In this document: positions 12,402-23,782 of the stretch, piece after piece
How positions within the stretch are numbered: the first letter of the stretch is position 1
How the letters are laid out: each line of letters starts with the position of its first letter
Assembly: GCA_936450465.1 (NCBI GenBank)
Contig: OW388294.1
Span: 69,148,075-69,212,074, forward strand
Reading direction: 5' to 3'
Length of the DNA stretch: 64,000 nt
From: Gibbula magus
Taxonomy: Eukaryota; Mollusca; Gastropoda; Trochida; Trochidae
Notes under the pieces: generated by a model
Databases searched by the model: none
The model's input: the letters and a program-made list of their open reading frames with translations, nothing else
What the model was told of the DNA's origin: nothing
Program-made: the position numbers and the translations under genes

Positions 12402-12675
12402 GCGATTGCTCAATGTAGCGCTACGTAGCAAAGCGAGCGAACTTTGAGGTTTTGCACCGTGTCGTTCAGGAGAGAATGTGCGCTATTTGAGCGCTACTTG
12501 AGCGCTTGATTGAGCAATCAATGAGCCCAGGTGTCAGTTTGCTGCTCGCCATTCCAGTCCAATGTAGAGCAATGTCGTCATGTTTTTAATTCCATAATTG
12601 CAAATTTGACATGTTCATTCCATATGACAAACTGATGCGACAAGGCGATCAGAATCGACCCAGAGCGTTATGAAC

Positions 12676-12899
12676 GTTCCTACACAAGGCATAACCCGCG
12701 CCAGTCTTCATCACTGGCTAAGTTAAGTCTTGCTGCATGTCCTTAACTTTTCTCTGCTAACAAATCCGATGCCTGAGTTCATACATTCACATCAAATGCA
12801 GTTCAAGTGCAGTACGCCGCTACAGAAGCACAAGAAAGTAAATGAGATTAAATTAGCCAGTGATGGTTACCGGCGCGGGTTATGCCTTGCAGAGAGAGC
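12676..12899. mobile_element. foldback MITE relic, 9-bp-TSD family
   Basis: The left arm has ACAAGGCATAACCCGCGCCA, then TCATCACTGGCTAAGTTAAG; the right arm has TAGCCAGTGATGG, then GCGCGGGTTATGCCTTG. Length of about 224 bp matches the 223 bp of the intact copies. The extreme ends have diverged and no target duplication is visible. Confidence 0.7.
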
Positions 12900-13074
12900 T
12901 TTATTGGTTATATACACGTATGATATGGAACCTTACAAGATATGTATTACCTACACGTTCTTTGTTAAAAAAGATAAAAAAAATTCAGCAGTGTTTAAAT
13001 CATATTGTGTACGATGTGTTTGATTCAACAAGTCATAAGTGAAGTATATTTATCCTCCAAAACTGGCTTCCACA

Positions 13075-13140
13075 GTAGATATCGCTTGTGTGAGATCAAA
13101 CGATATCTACAAGTGATATCTACATTGTAGATATCGCTAC
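13075..13140. repeat. compound palindrome of GTAGATATCGCT units
   Basis: Four alternating inverted copies: GTAGATATCGCTTGTG, CGATATCTAC, AAGTGATATCTAC and GTAGATATCGCTAC. It can fold in more than one way. Confidence 0.75.
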
Positions 13141-13385
13141 AATCAAATAGTCATAATCCTATTACATCATCAGTTAATGACACCACAAAGCTTTTGCATC
13201 ACCAAGAACACTGCTGACAATCATATGACGTCACAATGGTGATTACGTAACAATACTATGATGTCATAATGCTTATGACCTCACTGAGATCACTGCTGAA
13301 GAAGCTAAATGGCAGTTTTGTGTTTCAGATATGTCAGTCTTTAGCTTATAATTGTTGAAGAATGATTTTGAATGATAAATAAAAT

Positions 13386-13485
13386 CTCACCCTCGTGTCT
13401 TCTGATATCAAATATAAGCCTCGGATATTTGTAACTTGAATCAACTCGTGTTGATATATTTGATATCAGAAGACACTTGGGTGAG
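13386..13485. repeat. foldback, arms about 30 bp
   Basis: The left arm CTCACCCTCGTGTCTTCTGA, then TATCAAATAT pairs with the right arm ATATTTGATATCAGAAGACA, then CTTGGGTGAG, across a spacer of about 40 bp. There is no coding content. Confidence 0.85.
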
Positions 13486-13690
13486 CTTCTCTACTTTCTC
13501 ATTATTTTTAATGATAAAAATATTTACCAAAGGATCCAAGAATGGCATTACTTGACTTGGCATTACAGATCTTAAGGAATATGATATTACAGTTAGAAGC
13601 AAGAAACCGACTAGACTCTTAAATACTATTATAAATGTTATTACAATTTCATTCCCGGGTCTTTGAAGGGCATTTAGAAGTGATATAAAT

Positions 13691-13842
13691 AAGAACAGGA
13701 AGATTTTCTGGATAACAACTTCTTTAATGTGAAAATACACTACTGTGTATTTTCAGATTAAAGAAGTTGTTATCGTGAAAATCTTCCTGTTGTGTATTTT
13801 CAGATTAAAGAAGTTGTCATCCAGAAAATCGTCCTGTTCTTA
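13691..13842. repeat. foldback with a duplicated right arm
   Basis: The left arm at 13691-13740 (starting AAGAACAGGAAGATTTTCTG) is followed by loop TACT and a reverse-complement arm at 13745-13791, then immediately by a second reverse-complement arm at 13792-13842. The second right arm pairs with the left arm slightly better (CATCCAGAAAATC, then GTTCTT) than the first (TATCGTGAAAATC). An open frame on the minus strand at 13441-13740 is a by-product. Confidence 0.85.
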
Positions 13843-14920
13843 GTTTCATTCCGATTGGAATCAATTGATCAGCTTTATTACCTGCGAGGGCAGTCATATG
13901 GAGGTGCATATTGTTGGTCTTTGGCAAAATATTACTTTGTCATGGTGACGTCATAAACATAAGCACGCTTCTATGGCAACCAGTTCTATGACGTTGCGCT
14001 CTTAACGCGGCGACGGCGAGCAGTAACCTATGCTTGAAAGAATAGTTTAGCATATGTGTCTCAATTTCAGGAATTAATAGAACGTACTATTCGTGTCTAT
14101 GTCATACTATGTTTACGACACTGGTACCTGAATATTGGTATTTCCCGAGCGAGAGCGATAATATTTTTTTCAGGGATGAAGAACTGTTTCTATTACCTCC
14201 ACATCGTTGTCGACCAACTCAGAGATATCCGTTACACATCTAGGATATGCCTTCTGGTGCACCATACGTACTGTCTGAAATACGGCTTATAAGATGATTT
14301 GTTGAGATGCTGAATGTTTGAAGGAAAAACTCTGTGTCTCTAGAATGGCTTCTTCATCAGCTACTGTCTCAGTCGTTAGATAGATTCATTAACATACAGT
14401 ATCACCGACACTGTTGTCTCGGCATGTATAGGGTTTCTCTTTTGGCATTCGTTTTCGATCTCTTAGTTTAGTGCATTAGGTTTCCAGGTACTGCAACAGG
14501 TTTTGTATTTTATATGTTCACATTTTCCATTTGTAATAATGTTTATGCAGTATATCTTTATTTACGAAGATAAAACAGCCAATTACACGACCATTTCAAG
14601 TATCCGAAATTGCTGAAAATGGCATCATGTCTAACACGAAAACTGCTATCGGCCATTTTAGAATGAACACATTTTACTAATTCGAGGATGGGAAATTGGA
14701 CCCGTGCTGCTTAACCGTACTATAACCATTCATTTACTCTGTGATGGGGGTGATGTTTCAATTGCAATTGGTTTCGTTTCTTTTCCATTTTGCGAGATCT
14801 CTTTAGTTCCATTAGTAAACTTGCTACAGCCCTTTTAAGCAATGCATTGCATGCTCAGTAACAATCAGTTTCATTTTAAGGAAATGCATATACTATTACT
14901 TAATAAAATACTTCGACATA
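13843..14920. other. intergenic, no gene seen
   Basis: No ORF, repeat or RNA that I can support. A CRE octamer lies at 13946-13953. Confidence 0.5.
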
Positions 14921-14924
14921 ATCT

Positions 14925-15373
14925 TAGTTACTGTCTAGCACGACCATATGAGCCAACTATATATATTTGACAGATATGATTCGTTAAAAAAGGAAAACGT
15001 TACGCCCGGATACTTCTGTTTATAATTATAATACCCAATTGAGATGACTGTATTCCATCTTGAAATGACTATACATATATATGTTGAAAAATACCCATCA
15101 GATGAAGCTTCATAAAGGAACGCTTCAGTAATTTATGTCTCTTCATCATCGATTAAGAAACACACTTGAAAACAATACTAAAAACAATATGTTTAATTCT
15201 AGTGGAGCTAGGCAGTCATTCAGTCTTCATTGTAGAATGTTTTAGTTTGTGTGTCTTCTGGTGTGAATACGACACTATGAAATAGCCATGCCATTGGTAC
15301 ACCTTTTAAAGTATTGACGAATGCAAAATAAACGCATCGTTTCAGAAGTCATTTTGAAAATGCTGATGGTTTA
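14925..15373 (+). repeat. direct duplication, copy 1 (empty site)
   Basis: Degenerate direct repeat of the following copy. Shared landmarks include TTTATAATTA, GAGATGACTNTATTCCATCT, GAGCTTCATA, ATCTGTCTCTT-like text, CATCGatTAAG, CGACACTATGAAATAGCCA, and CATCGTTTCAGaAG. It lacks the 218-bp insertion found in copy 2, so it preserves the pre-insertion site at ATCGATTAAGAAACAC. Confidence 0.75.
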
Positions 15374-15394
15374 AATATTAACTAATGTAATACT

Positions 15395-16070
15395 ACGACA
15401 GTGCATAAGTATCTAGCATGACCATTTGAAAAAAACTATATGACGTATATGATTCTTTTAAAAAATCAGATAACGTGAAAATACCATACTCAAATTGAGT
15501 GCTGAGGGGTTGTTACGCCTACATACTTTTGTTTATAATTACAACACCCACCTTGAGATGACTCTATTCCATCTAGAAAGGAAATTTACCAAACTGATAG
15601 AGCTTCATACAGGATCGATGTAGCAATATCTGTCTCTTAAACATCGTTATAGGGACACTGCGTCGAGAATAAAAATCAGATCATGTGTATCTACCTAGTA
15701 TGCTGATTAACATGTCTGCTAAAAGGTCACAGACACCGAATTTCAGACATTTGACGTAATTGGTAATTATATAATACAAACTACTGCTTGTAGACAGTGG
15801 AGTGAAGCGTAACTAGTTAGCAATGAGATAAATATGAGACTCAATTTTATCCTCGACGCGGTGTCCCTTTAAAGGAACACAAAACAATATTAGATATAAT
15901 GGCTGTAATTTGAGTGGAGATAGACAATCAGACAGTATGGATTTTTAAAAGTTTTTGTATTTGAGTGTGACAACGACACTAGGAAATAGCCACCACAGCC
16001 CTTTAAGTTTTTACAAATGCAGAAAAAAGTATCGTTTCAGGAGCAATTTTGAAACTGCTGATTGTGCAGA
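15395..16070 (+). repeat. direct duplication, copy 2 (filled site)
   Basis: Collinear with copy 1 (for example TTTATAATTACAACACCCAC, GAGATGACTCTATTCCATCT, AACGACACTAGGAAATAGCC, GTATCGTTTCAGGAGCAATT). It is interrupted by the MITE at 15651-15868. Divergence between copies is substantial, so the duplication is old. Confidence 0.75.
15651..15868. mobile_element. TTAA-flanked MITE, family B
   Basis: The terminal inverted repeats are AGGGACACTGCGTCGAGAAT and, on the right as reverse complement, AGGGACACCGCGTCGAGGAT. It is flanked by TTAT (15647-15650, a mutated TTAA) and TTAA (15869-15872). It is 218 bp with no ORF. The neighbouring duplicate copy gives the empty site. A TTAA target is typical of piggyBac-type and some Sola-type transposases; which one mobilised it is unknown. 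Confidence 0.8.
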
Positions 16071-16439
16071 ATCTAAAAGAGACCCTGATAGTCTTGTAAA
16101 TACTTGTACGTCTCCATGTAATTGTTACAGTCGACACCAGGAGTACATTTGATGGCTTGTTAAGTCTGGACAAGTGTGGAAGCCCATTATCGTTCATTGT
16201 ATGATAGCGGTAATATGATAGGGAAGCAAAGTCGGATCTGCTTAAGTAAATCCCTAAACATGGCTAAACAATGTAAATCCACTTATACTCAATGAGTTCA
16301 ATAGTGCCGTCACACGCGACAAGCCAACATGGAGTGTGTCCTGTCGTTGATGACATATGTTCCTGTATTAATTTTGAAAACAGTATAAAATGAAATATTG
16401 ATGTCGGAGAAAGTAGATTTTGCATGTATTTGGTAGCCA

Positions 16440-16675
16440 CATGTTTTGTATAGAAGTATTCACAATTTCATACACCAGAGTATGCTTCTTTTATTTTTAC
16501 ATCTGTTCAAATACACATGGGGTGCTAAAATCGCTTTTTAAAGATGTTTTTGACCCACAATATTTTGTATTTAAGTTGAAAACATTGAAATTTAATTAAT
16601 TAAAGATATCCTGGACATAAATAACCTTCTTTGATTTAAATTTGTTGACGCGTCATTACTGTAGGACGTCACAAA
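16440..16675 (+). repeat. dispersed repeat X, copy 1
   Basis: Homologous to 47975-48235. Shared text includes TTCAAATACAC-TGGGGTGCT, ACATAAATAACCTTCTTT, and TTAAATTTGTTGACG, followed by TACTGTAG and CGT. There is no coding frame. The family is unidentified, and the ends are not defined by terminal repeats. Confidence 0.65.
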
Positions 16676-17462
16676 ACAAGCCAAAACTGGCTTTTTGAGG
16701 CTTCTATCTCGTCTAATTAAGGATATTCCAAAACGACCATTTCTTAAAACTTGGGTTTCTCAGAGTTATGAATGGATAATGTTTTGAAAATTCATATTTG
16801 GTATTGTTGGGTTCTGAAGACATGATGCATATATATGTAACGCTGTTTCAGTCGCATTTATCGCCCGTCGATTGAAATATCTTGGGTTTTTTTGTATGGG
16901 GACGTTGCTTTTGCGCGTGAGTTTAGTCACCGAGTTGAAGTTCTTGGAGATGAATACTGGTTAAGTACTTTGAGGGGAATACTGGTTGAGATTAATATTA
17001 GCTTAGGTACTTTGAGATGAATACTGGTTTAGTACTTTGAGATGAATAATGGTTACGTATGACAGGCATACTAGCTCTTAAAAAGTAGCATTCATTACTT
17101 AACGAATGTTGTCAAATGTACTATCCTATTAAAACATCGTGTGGCACTTGTAATACAGTTAGACAATAAGTCATGTCCTTAATATTGCTGTGTAACTCGA
17201 TATTCTTAAACCAAAACCACAGTAGAGAACCTGTACCAAGAAGCATATCACTGTCTGTAGAGCAGGTTACAACATCACTTTGTACTAGAGGAATCGTCGT
17301 TTGAGAAACATTACACTCACTTTTGAAACCATATCATAAGAAGGATTTATTTGGACATGTTTGTTTGTGATACATTGTTAAATTTGGTACTGTACCGCCA
17401 GCAAACGTATTCAGCCATGGTGACCTCAACAGAACCGAGGTCTAACACTCAGCACTCAGTCA
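16676..17462. other. intergenic, short local repeats only
   Basis: At 16940-17055 a phrase of about 25 bp (GATGAATACTGGTT, then AGTACTTTGA) recurs about four times. Nothing else is recognised. Confidence 0.5.
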
Positions 17463-17469
17463 CGGTCAC

Positions 17470-17575
17470 GCTGGGCGAATGGTTGGTACTGTCAGCTGTT
17501 GGTACAGTAGGTGATGACGGTGGGTTCCTTACACTAAGGATGTGGGTTCGAATCCCGCAAGTACAAGAATTTCTA
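17470..17575 (+). other. tRNA-like B-box sequence, possible SINE head
   Basis: GTGGGTTCGAATCCCGC at 17549-17565 is a perfect polymerase III B box (GGTTCGAATCC) with short flanking complementarity. An upstream A box is not convincing and no cloverleaf can be drawn, so this is more likely a decayed tRNA-derived SINE head than a tRNA gene. Confidence 0.3.
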
Positions 17576-17579
17576 CACT

Positions 17580-18771
17580 GCATTTAGTGTGATCTCAAAT
17601 ATAAAAAAGTGACATTTATTCACAATCTAAATGACAATAAATTATAATAGTGTATCGTGTTATTACTGAAACTGTTGCATAAGCTAAATGTCACTACACA
17701 TCTCCGTTGTATATGTTTTCGTCATTTAATACATACAAGATTTGTTCCCTTTATCTTTATTTATAGAGACACGTTTTATCATTTCATTCCAAAGGAAATG
17801 TACGATAAACAAATTATCAGATTCGGAATATTTTTAATTTCGAAGGCATTGGTCCTGCATCTCCCAATCGAAGACATACCTGCTCTTCAATTCATATCTT
17901 TAAGGTTATTATTGTTTGACAAAATACCATAATATTAAGAGAGAAGTAGTCCATCACTTAGACTTAATATATTTGATTAAATATAGAAAAGAAGCATGCG
18001 AGAAATGGGCTCCTTTTCAATATTTAATGAAATGGTGATATTTTACGGACAAATTTGTTCAGGCCCCGAAGGTAAGACTAAGAGAAATAGTATCATTTAA
18101 GAAGTAGTACCGTCTTCAATTAAATATATTTCGACATTTATCTGGATATTTTGCTCGCCATCGGTGGCCCACTTCAACCGAGGCTCTTCGTGCGCATTCA
18201 ATTCTGGCTGTTAATTGGAACATAATTATCATCTGATTGTGTATAGACGCCAAATCAAAGAACTCGTGTCAAGTCTGACCTTTTGACCTCGAGTATTCGA
18301 CTCTGGCACGATCGTCAATTGTCTCATTTCATACTTCAGCACGAAAGAGCGATTAAAGGGCGACAAATCTTGGTAGAATACTAACAGAGTAATCTAAACT
18401 GTGTAAACACATATTGCTGATACGATCGGGATTGTCTTAAGCCGTTAACGGAGCTTCTGCTGCGTTTGGGCGAATGTAACCTGTCAGGGCTTGATCTATA
18501 TGAAATGATTCTTTCGAAATTCCAAAGCTCAAATAACTACACTTATTACTGCAGTCATGTCATGATAACCAATAAGAGTAGCTACCATAATTATTTCGCT
18601 TTCCTGAGAATCAGAACTTCATCACAATTGGCCCGAATAAATATTATTGTATGCAACGTAAATGCTGGCTTTGGTATTATTTCAATAATCTTATGAACTT
18701 TCCAAGTGAGAAATACCTTTAATACCACTCGTCCCGTAAAATGACGGATTGATAGACCTATACTTTTACAG
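17580..18771. other. intergenic or intronic, no gene seen
   Basis: Small chance ORFs only (17657-17932 and 18466-18696 on the plus strand), AT-rich and without recognisable motifs. The sequence at 18760-18771 (CTATACTTTTACAG) is a plausible splice acceptor for the next feature. Confidence 0.4.
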
Positions 18772-19072
18772 CTAGTGTTAACTGGATTGAAATTAAGAAG
18801 AAATTGGGCAAATCAGATGAGCCAGACAAGAACGGTTTTCGTATTGCACTGAATATCGATCGCCAAAACGCAACCTTGTTAGTGTCGCTGTCACTGTCGC
18901 CGCTGGGAGACGGAGCTGTTGACACTGCTCTGGAGATTACAAGTTTGAATAAACAAATTGATACGGATTCCAAGATTTGTCAGGATTATCTGCAATTAAT
19001 TTCTGGAATTTGTCCAGCGCCATGTCCAATCAAATATGCCGTGTTAAAGTGGACACAAGAGGCCAGAATGGA
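18772..19072 (+). CDS. possible internal exon, unknown protein
   Basis: A single open frame of about 100 codons runs from a pyrimidine-rich acceptor (TACTTTTACAG ending at 18771) to a consensus-like donor (ATGGA|GTAAAT, GT at 19073-19074). The exon would be 301 bp, entered in phase 1 and left in phase 2. The translation is soluble and mixed in composition: VNWIEIKKKLGKSDEPDKNG near the start, a hydrophobic-polar middle (NATLLVSLSLSPLGDGAVDT), then CPAPCPIKYAVLKWTQEAR. It is less AT-rich than its surroundings, and the third positions look coding-like by eye. I do not recognise the family. No partner exon is evident within several kilobases on either side. It could be a retained piece of a decayed gene, or an exon of a gene with large introns. 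Confidence 0.35.
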
Positions 19073-19309
19073 GTAAATCTCAGTCTTGCTTACGTTATAA
19101 TACAGTGAAGCAATACTAGTTCCATGATTTGGTCAATGGTAAACGAAGTTTAAGTTTAAAACTGTTATAAATCCTTTACTAAGTATATGATTGTTGAATA
19201 GATTATGGCCAGGAACATATCGTATGATTTAATGGGGAAGCTAGTCTTACACTCAGACTATGAAAAAAGTTTTTATTCATGTATTCTGAAAAAATCACCT
19301 TTGTTTTAA

Positions 19310-19801
19310 AGGTGCATCCATTGTGTTTCATAAAAAAATATTTGGCTTTAATACGCTTTAATACTCACCATATGTACTGTTTACAATACAAACAAATTCA
19401 CTAAGCTTGCATATTCTTCCCCAATCGCCTAAAAAATCATAATTACTAATTTCCAATTAAAATCGAGTAACATCATTTGGTATGTGCAGAAAGCGAAACT
19501 GCATGTTCCATTTACATGTATAGTAGTTATATGACCTATTCAACATTGTCAACCAAAAGTTATTATTTTGTCTGTTTTAAATGATTTTCCAAAATTACGT
19601 TTGACTCATTGGCGCGCACCACACGAGGTGCATTGTCCGATTTTCAATCAGAAATCACTACTTTTACCTTCATATCGTCAATGTATTAAGTCGACTTTCA
19701 TCAAAATGGTATTTTTCGGTAACACTCGGTACTTCTCGATAAAATAACACCATTTATAATGTTTGGAATATGTGACCCCCAACAATACAATGGATGTACC
19801 T
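19310..19801. mobile_element. TTAA-flanked MITE, family C
   Basis: The terminal inverted repeats are AGGTGCATCCATTGTGTTTC and, as reverse complement on the right, AGGTACATCCATTGTATTGT. TTAA flanks both ends (19306-19309 and 19802-19805). It is 492 bp, AT-rich, with no transposase frame. Confidence 0.75.
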
Positions 19802-19805
19802 TTAA

Positions 19806-21640
19806 AGAGCCATCAAGGATGTTGATGAACATATACGAAAATTGCCAAAAATCTATCTCCGTGAAATGAATACATTTAATTTTTCAGATTTTTTTCCGAC
19901 CCAAAATAAGCCGAGAAATTGCACTAATTAGTATTGGTGTTTTCCAGTCTAAATATACACCCAGTCTATTATTTTCAAGCGCAAAGCATTGTGGTCTAAC
20001 TCACACACTGTATACAAAGACACGAAAGATTAACAAGGTTTTGAGCAATGAATGAAATTGAAATGTATAGTTTTGGGCGGTTACTTATTTACCATTTCAT
20101 TTAATTATGTATTTGCTACATAAATTGGAATCATTGTTTTACCCAAATAGGTATTTTTCTTGAATTTTATAATTACATTAATGAGGGTAAAAAATTGTCA
20201 TAATTTGCTGGTCTTATCTCAATAAAAAGTACATTAAACAGGCAATAATTTGTATATTCTCAGGACATTTAGAAACATTATTTATAAAGCAATCGTCACA
20301 TTCAGTAATGTGTGACAGGGTAACTTGCAAAAAAGGAAATGCAGCACGAGCAGCACGAGCAACACGTGCAGCACATGGGTTGTTATTGCGACTTGCGCTG
20401 GAGACGAGCCTTCACACTTCGGGAGCGCTTGCTGTTGTGTAGTACGTTTTACGCAATAAAGGGCATTCTGTTTATATGACGTCAGATACCCTTAGCGCGC
20501 GCTACTTGAAGGGGTCCTTCTCTTTGAAACAAATTTTATTACATTGTCGTGATATGAACATTATTTATCACACGTCATGTTGTAGATAAAATATTTCTCT
20601 GGCGATTGACGTTTAAAGTATATTTTCCAATTTTTAAAAGTATTTGAAACACTAACATCATTGAGGGCACTTTAAATATTTAAAAGGAGACTGTGAGAAA
20701 TTGGATTTTCATAACACAGGCTCCTTTTTAATATTTCCCAATACTTTTTGCAGAGTCTAAGTGTTAGACAAGGTGGAAACAGATTCAGTCTAATTAAATG
20801 ACAAAGGAGCTCTCGAACAACCATGTGACGTTTAATTCTAGATCTTATTCCAACATATATTTCCAATGTGATTTAAAAAATAAACGGAAATAAAATGGCA
20901 AATGGGTGGCTAGGTAGACGTTACCAAGACATTGACCGCCAAGGGGTAAATCAACCCTTCACGATAACGTGCAGGTCTTGTCGTGGATAAAATAATACAA
21001 TGAAAATATTCCGTTCTACAATATACTTCATACTTCATAGAAACAGTTCCTTTCCAAACAAAACATATAATTTCCTTAAAACTAAATGTGTAGTAGTTAA
21101 GGGGAAGTGCACCTACGTGTACCACCCTTAAGACTCTACAGAAGTGGATAAACTATATCAAAGTGTTTTTGATCGGTCCCAAGAGGCATTCAACTGATTT
21201 TTTCATCAACCGATTTCAAAGGGATTTGCTTTATGTTTGTACTTGGAATCCTAAGATGTTGAATTGAGTTACATGTCTATATTTCACACCCTTCCCTGCG
21301 GTGTTTATTTAATCAAAACGTCTTCGGATTTCGGACAGAACACGTTGTCAAGCCATATCGTAAGCTAAGCGACCATTTAGTTATTAACGAAATTGGTTTC
21401 ATACCAAGTATTGCAATGAGATATGATATCGTTGTTTATATAAGGGACTATCTCACGTATATAGAGTCCCTGTTTATAATCAGTGGATATTACAGGTGAT
21501 CTTCCTTTACATGTTTAACAGTTTCCTTATAAAATACAAGGGTTTGAACCCGGTCTCGTGTGTTGACAGTCTATATATATATATTAAAAAGAATATATTT
21601 TTCTTTTAGCGGTATGGATTTTCCCTATTACATTGAATTC

Positions 21641-21642
<2 letters not shown>
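19806..21642. other. intergenic, no gene seen
   Basis: AT-rich. A short run of GCAGCACGAGCAGCACGAGC lies at 20341 and a CRE octamer at 20477-20484. ORFs at 20672-20866 and 21 (minus strand) show no domain. A small dyad sits near 21440-21470 (AGGGACTATCTC, then AGAGTCCCT). Confidence 0.45.

Positions 21643-21701
<59 letters not shown>
21643..21701. repeat. (AT)n microsatellite
   Basis: About 59 bp of uninterrupted TA repeats. Confidence 0.97.
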
Positions 21702-21704
<3 letters not shown>

Positions 21705-21706
21705 GT

Positions 21707-21872
21707 GTACAAGTTATCATTCTGTACAAGTTATAACTTGTATAACACAATTGTACAAGTTATTACTTGTATGATGCCATCATACAAGTTATAACCTGTA
21801 TGGTTTTCATTGTACATGTTATAACGTGTACAGTTTTTGTTGGCAGTTTTGCTATAACTTGTACAATATGAA
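21707..21872. repeat. array of ACAAGTTATAACTTGT palindromes
   Basis: Successive full or half copies of the 16-bp perfect palindrome ACAAGTTATAACTTGT occur at about 21709, 21736, 21769, 21785, 21817 and 21853, separated by unrelated spacers. Some copies carry one change (ACAAGTTATTACTTGT, ACATGTTATAACGTGT). The array starts directly after the (AT)n tract. Confidence 0.85.
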
Positions 21873-22374
21873 AATCAAAATAAGATTTCGATAAAATTGG
21901 ATCATTTATTTACCTATTTGACAGTAGTTTTCCATACAACTAAATTAGACATGATTTACTTGTTTGAGCATGGCAGTGAGTCATGACAGCGCGAGTTGCA
22001 GAGTACTCCAGCTTGACAGCACTTTCACCGAGCTGTCTTACATTTTGTTTTACAATTACAATGAAAATGTCCTTGGCCGCCAGTTTGTGACGAAATTGTC
22101 ACCGCTTTTCTTAGGGACACTTCTTCCTGGGGTATCATGTCTTTCGTTATAGATCCACTCACTTTTTCAAACTGATTTCGAGAGAGATATCTTGTTACAA
22201 TACCAGCTTTTGTGCCAATTTTGACTTATATATATTGTAAAAAATATACACTCATTTCAGGACAATCTAATAAATTCAGAAGTAGACTCAATTAGAACTG
22301 CTTTAACATTTTTTAAAAGTTCTTTGTTATACAATTCGATTTGCGTGTCTTATCTATGAGAACTGTAGCCAATG
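21873..22374. other. intergenic, nothing recognised
   Basis: One short open frame at 21964-22152 has no recognisable domain. No repeat seen. Confidence 0.5.
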
Positions 22375-22805
22375 TCCAATTGCTTACTGAAATAAAGTGC
22401 TCTAACAAAAAGGCAATTAAGTGTTACCAATCACTAAATAATACTCCCGAATCAATACAAAAGAGTTCTGAAACGAATGTACAGGGTTCTGTTAAGCCAT
22501 GGGAATCTATTTCCCATCGAGCAGCCATTTTAATGTGTTCACAATAAAATGGCCGCTTCAAGGTAGTTCACGTGTTCACTGATATAACTATACCTTAAAA
22601 CTCAAAGTAGAGTTTTAAATATGACACAACGATGGAATGGTCAACCATCTTGCTGTCTGAACTTTCAAAATCGCATATGACCTACATATCTACCTCTCAC
22701 ACTGACGACTGACGAGTTCCACAAAAGTGTCGCTTTATACGTCCCACCATTTTCTACCAATACCGATAACCGTTTTCTATGTGTATGGCTAATCGGATCG
22801 AACAA
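22375..22805 (+). repeat. dispersed repeat Y, copy 1
   Basis: Collinear with 62465-62727. Shared text includes TTACTGAAATAAAGTG, AAGTGTTACCAAT, GGTCAACCATCTTGCT-type text, TACCTCTCACACTGA, and GATAACCGTTTTCTA. Copy 1 is longer because of internal sequence that includes a 24-bp match (22532-22555, reverse complement of GCGGCCATTTTATTGTGAAC, then AC) to the interior of the family A MITEs. There is no coding content. Confidence 0.7.
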
Positions 22806-23079
22806 TGAGATGTTTTATCCTCCAAATGAAATTATGCTAAAAACGTGCTAACAACGTGCTATAAACGCAGCGCCTTTAATCATTTCGAAACCAAAGCCAC
22901 CTATTTCGCACATCATCGTACGTAGTTCATCAATACCATTGACGGGAATTTCCTCAGCCGATATTTCAGAACTACGTGCGTCCTTGATGTGTAATACTCT
23001 CTCGAGATTAAAACAGTTTTGTTTATGCCTTCAATGTTTTCAACAGGTCCATTGTTTATTACGCATTGTGTCAGTAGCT

Positions 23080-23169
23080 ATGGCGACAAGGAAAAGTAAA
23101 TCTGGTCGTTTTGAGCGAGAAGCGTATTTTCGTTATGTGTCCTCAGCAGGACAAAACCTCCAGCGAAAA
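23080..23169 (+). CDS. possible first coding exon, weak
   Basis: ATG in a fair context (GTAGCTATGGCG) opens 30 codons (MATRKSKSGRFEREAYFRYV and ten more) ending exactly at a plausible donor, AAA|GTAATA, in phase 0. The peptide is basic and polar, has no signal peptide, and matches no family I know. The upstream sequence (GTTTTCAACAGGTCC) could be 5' UTR. There is no second exon to join to, so this is a weak candidate. Confidence 0.15.
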
Positions 23170-23782
23170 GTAATACATGAAAAAGTTACTTGACACTACA
23201 TTTAAATATAATTGATTCAGTGTTTTACAATACTTCCATGCAGTAGTTTTATAATGTTTTTGGAAACACCTTGACAATGTCAACCACAGGCGTGCTTTTA
23301 CAAAGGTGCCAACATGTATTAAGTTAATAAAAACGAAATTTCTCCTTTTATCCGTAACCCTTTGTAGGTAATATATCATTGGAGCGGCGACATCAAAGGG
23401 TGATATAACTAGATGTACTGAAACATGTAAGAAGAGAAAAGTTTGTTAAAACGGAAATGTTGACAATACAGGAGAACAAACTTTCCAAAGGTGGGTTAGA
23501 AACGAGTTTCACAATTTGAACTAACGATTGTACAGCAATGTCCTCGGGTTCACACCTGTGTTGTATCAACACTCACAAGTGGCATCTCTTATGAAATTGA
23601 CGGAACACTAAGAAAATCAATTTAATGCGCCTTGTAGCAGCATGATGTATCATCAGTCAGACTCAGTAAGTATCGTATAACTCATGGTCCAGATTACCAA
23701 AAGTTTGGATCCAAATGCATGGAAGGAGTGTTTACTGAAATGTACATAAAGTGTATATATAAATGCAGTTTTCTCATATGTA
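23170..23782. other. intergenic, nothing recognised
   Basis: No supported ORF, repeat or RNA. Confidence 0.5.
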
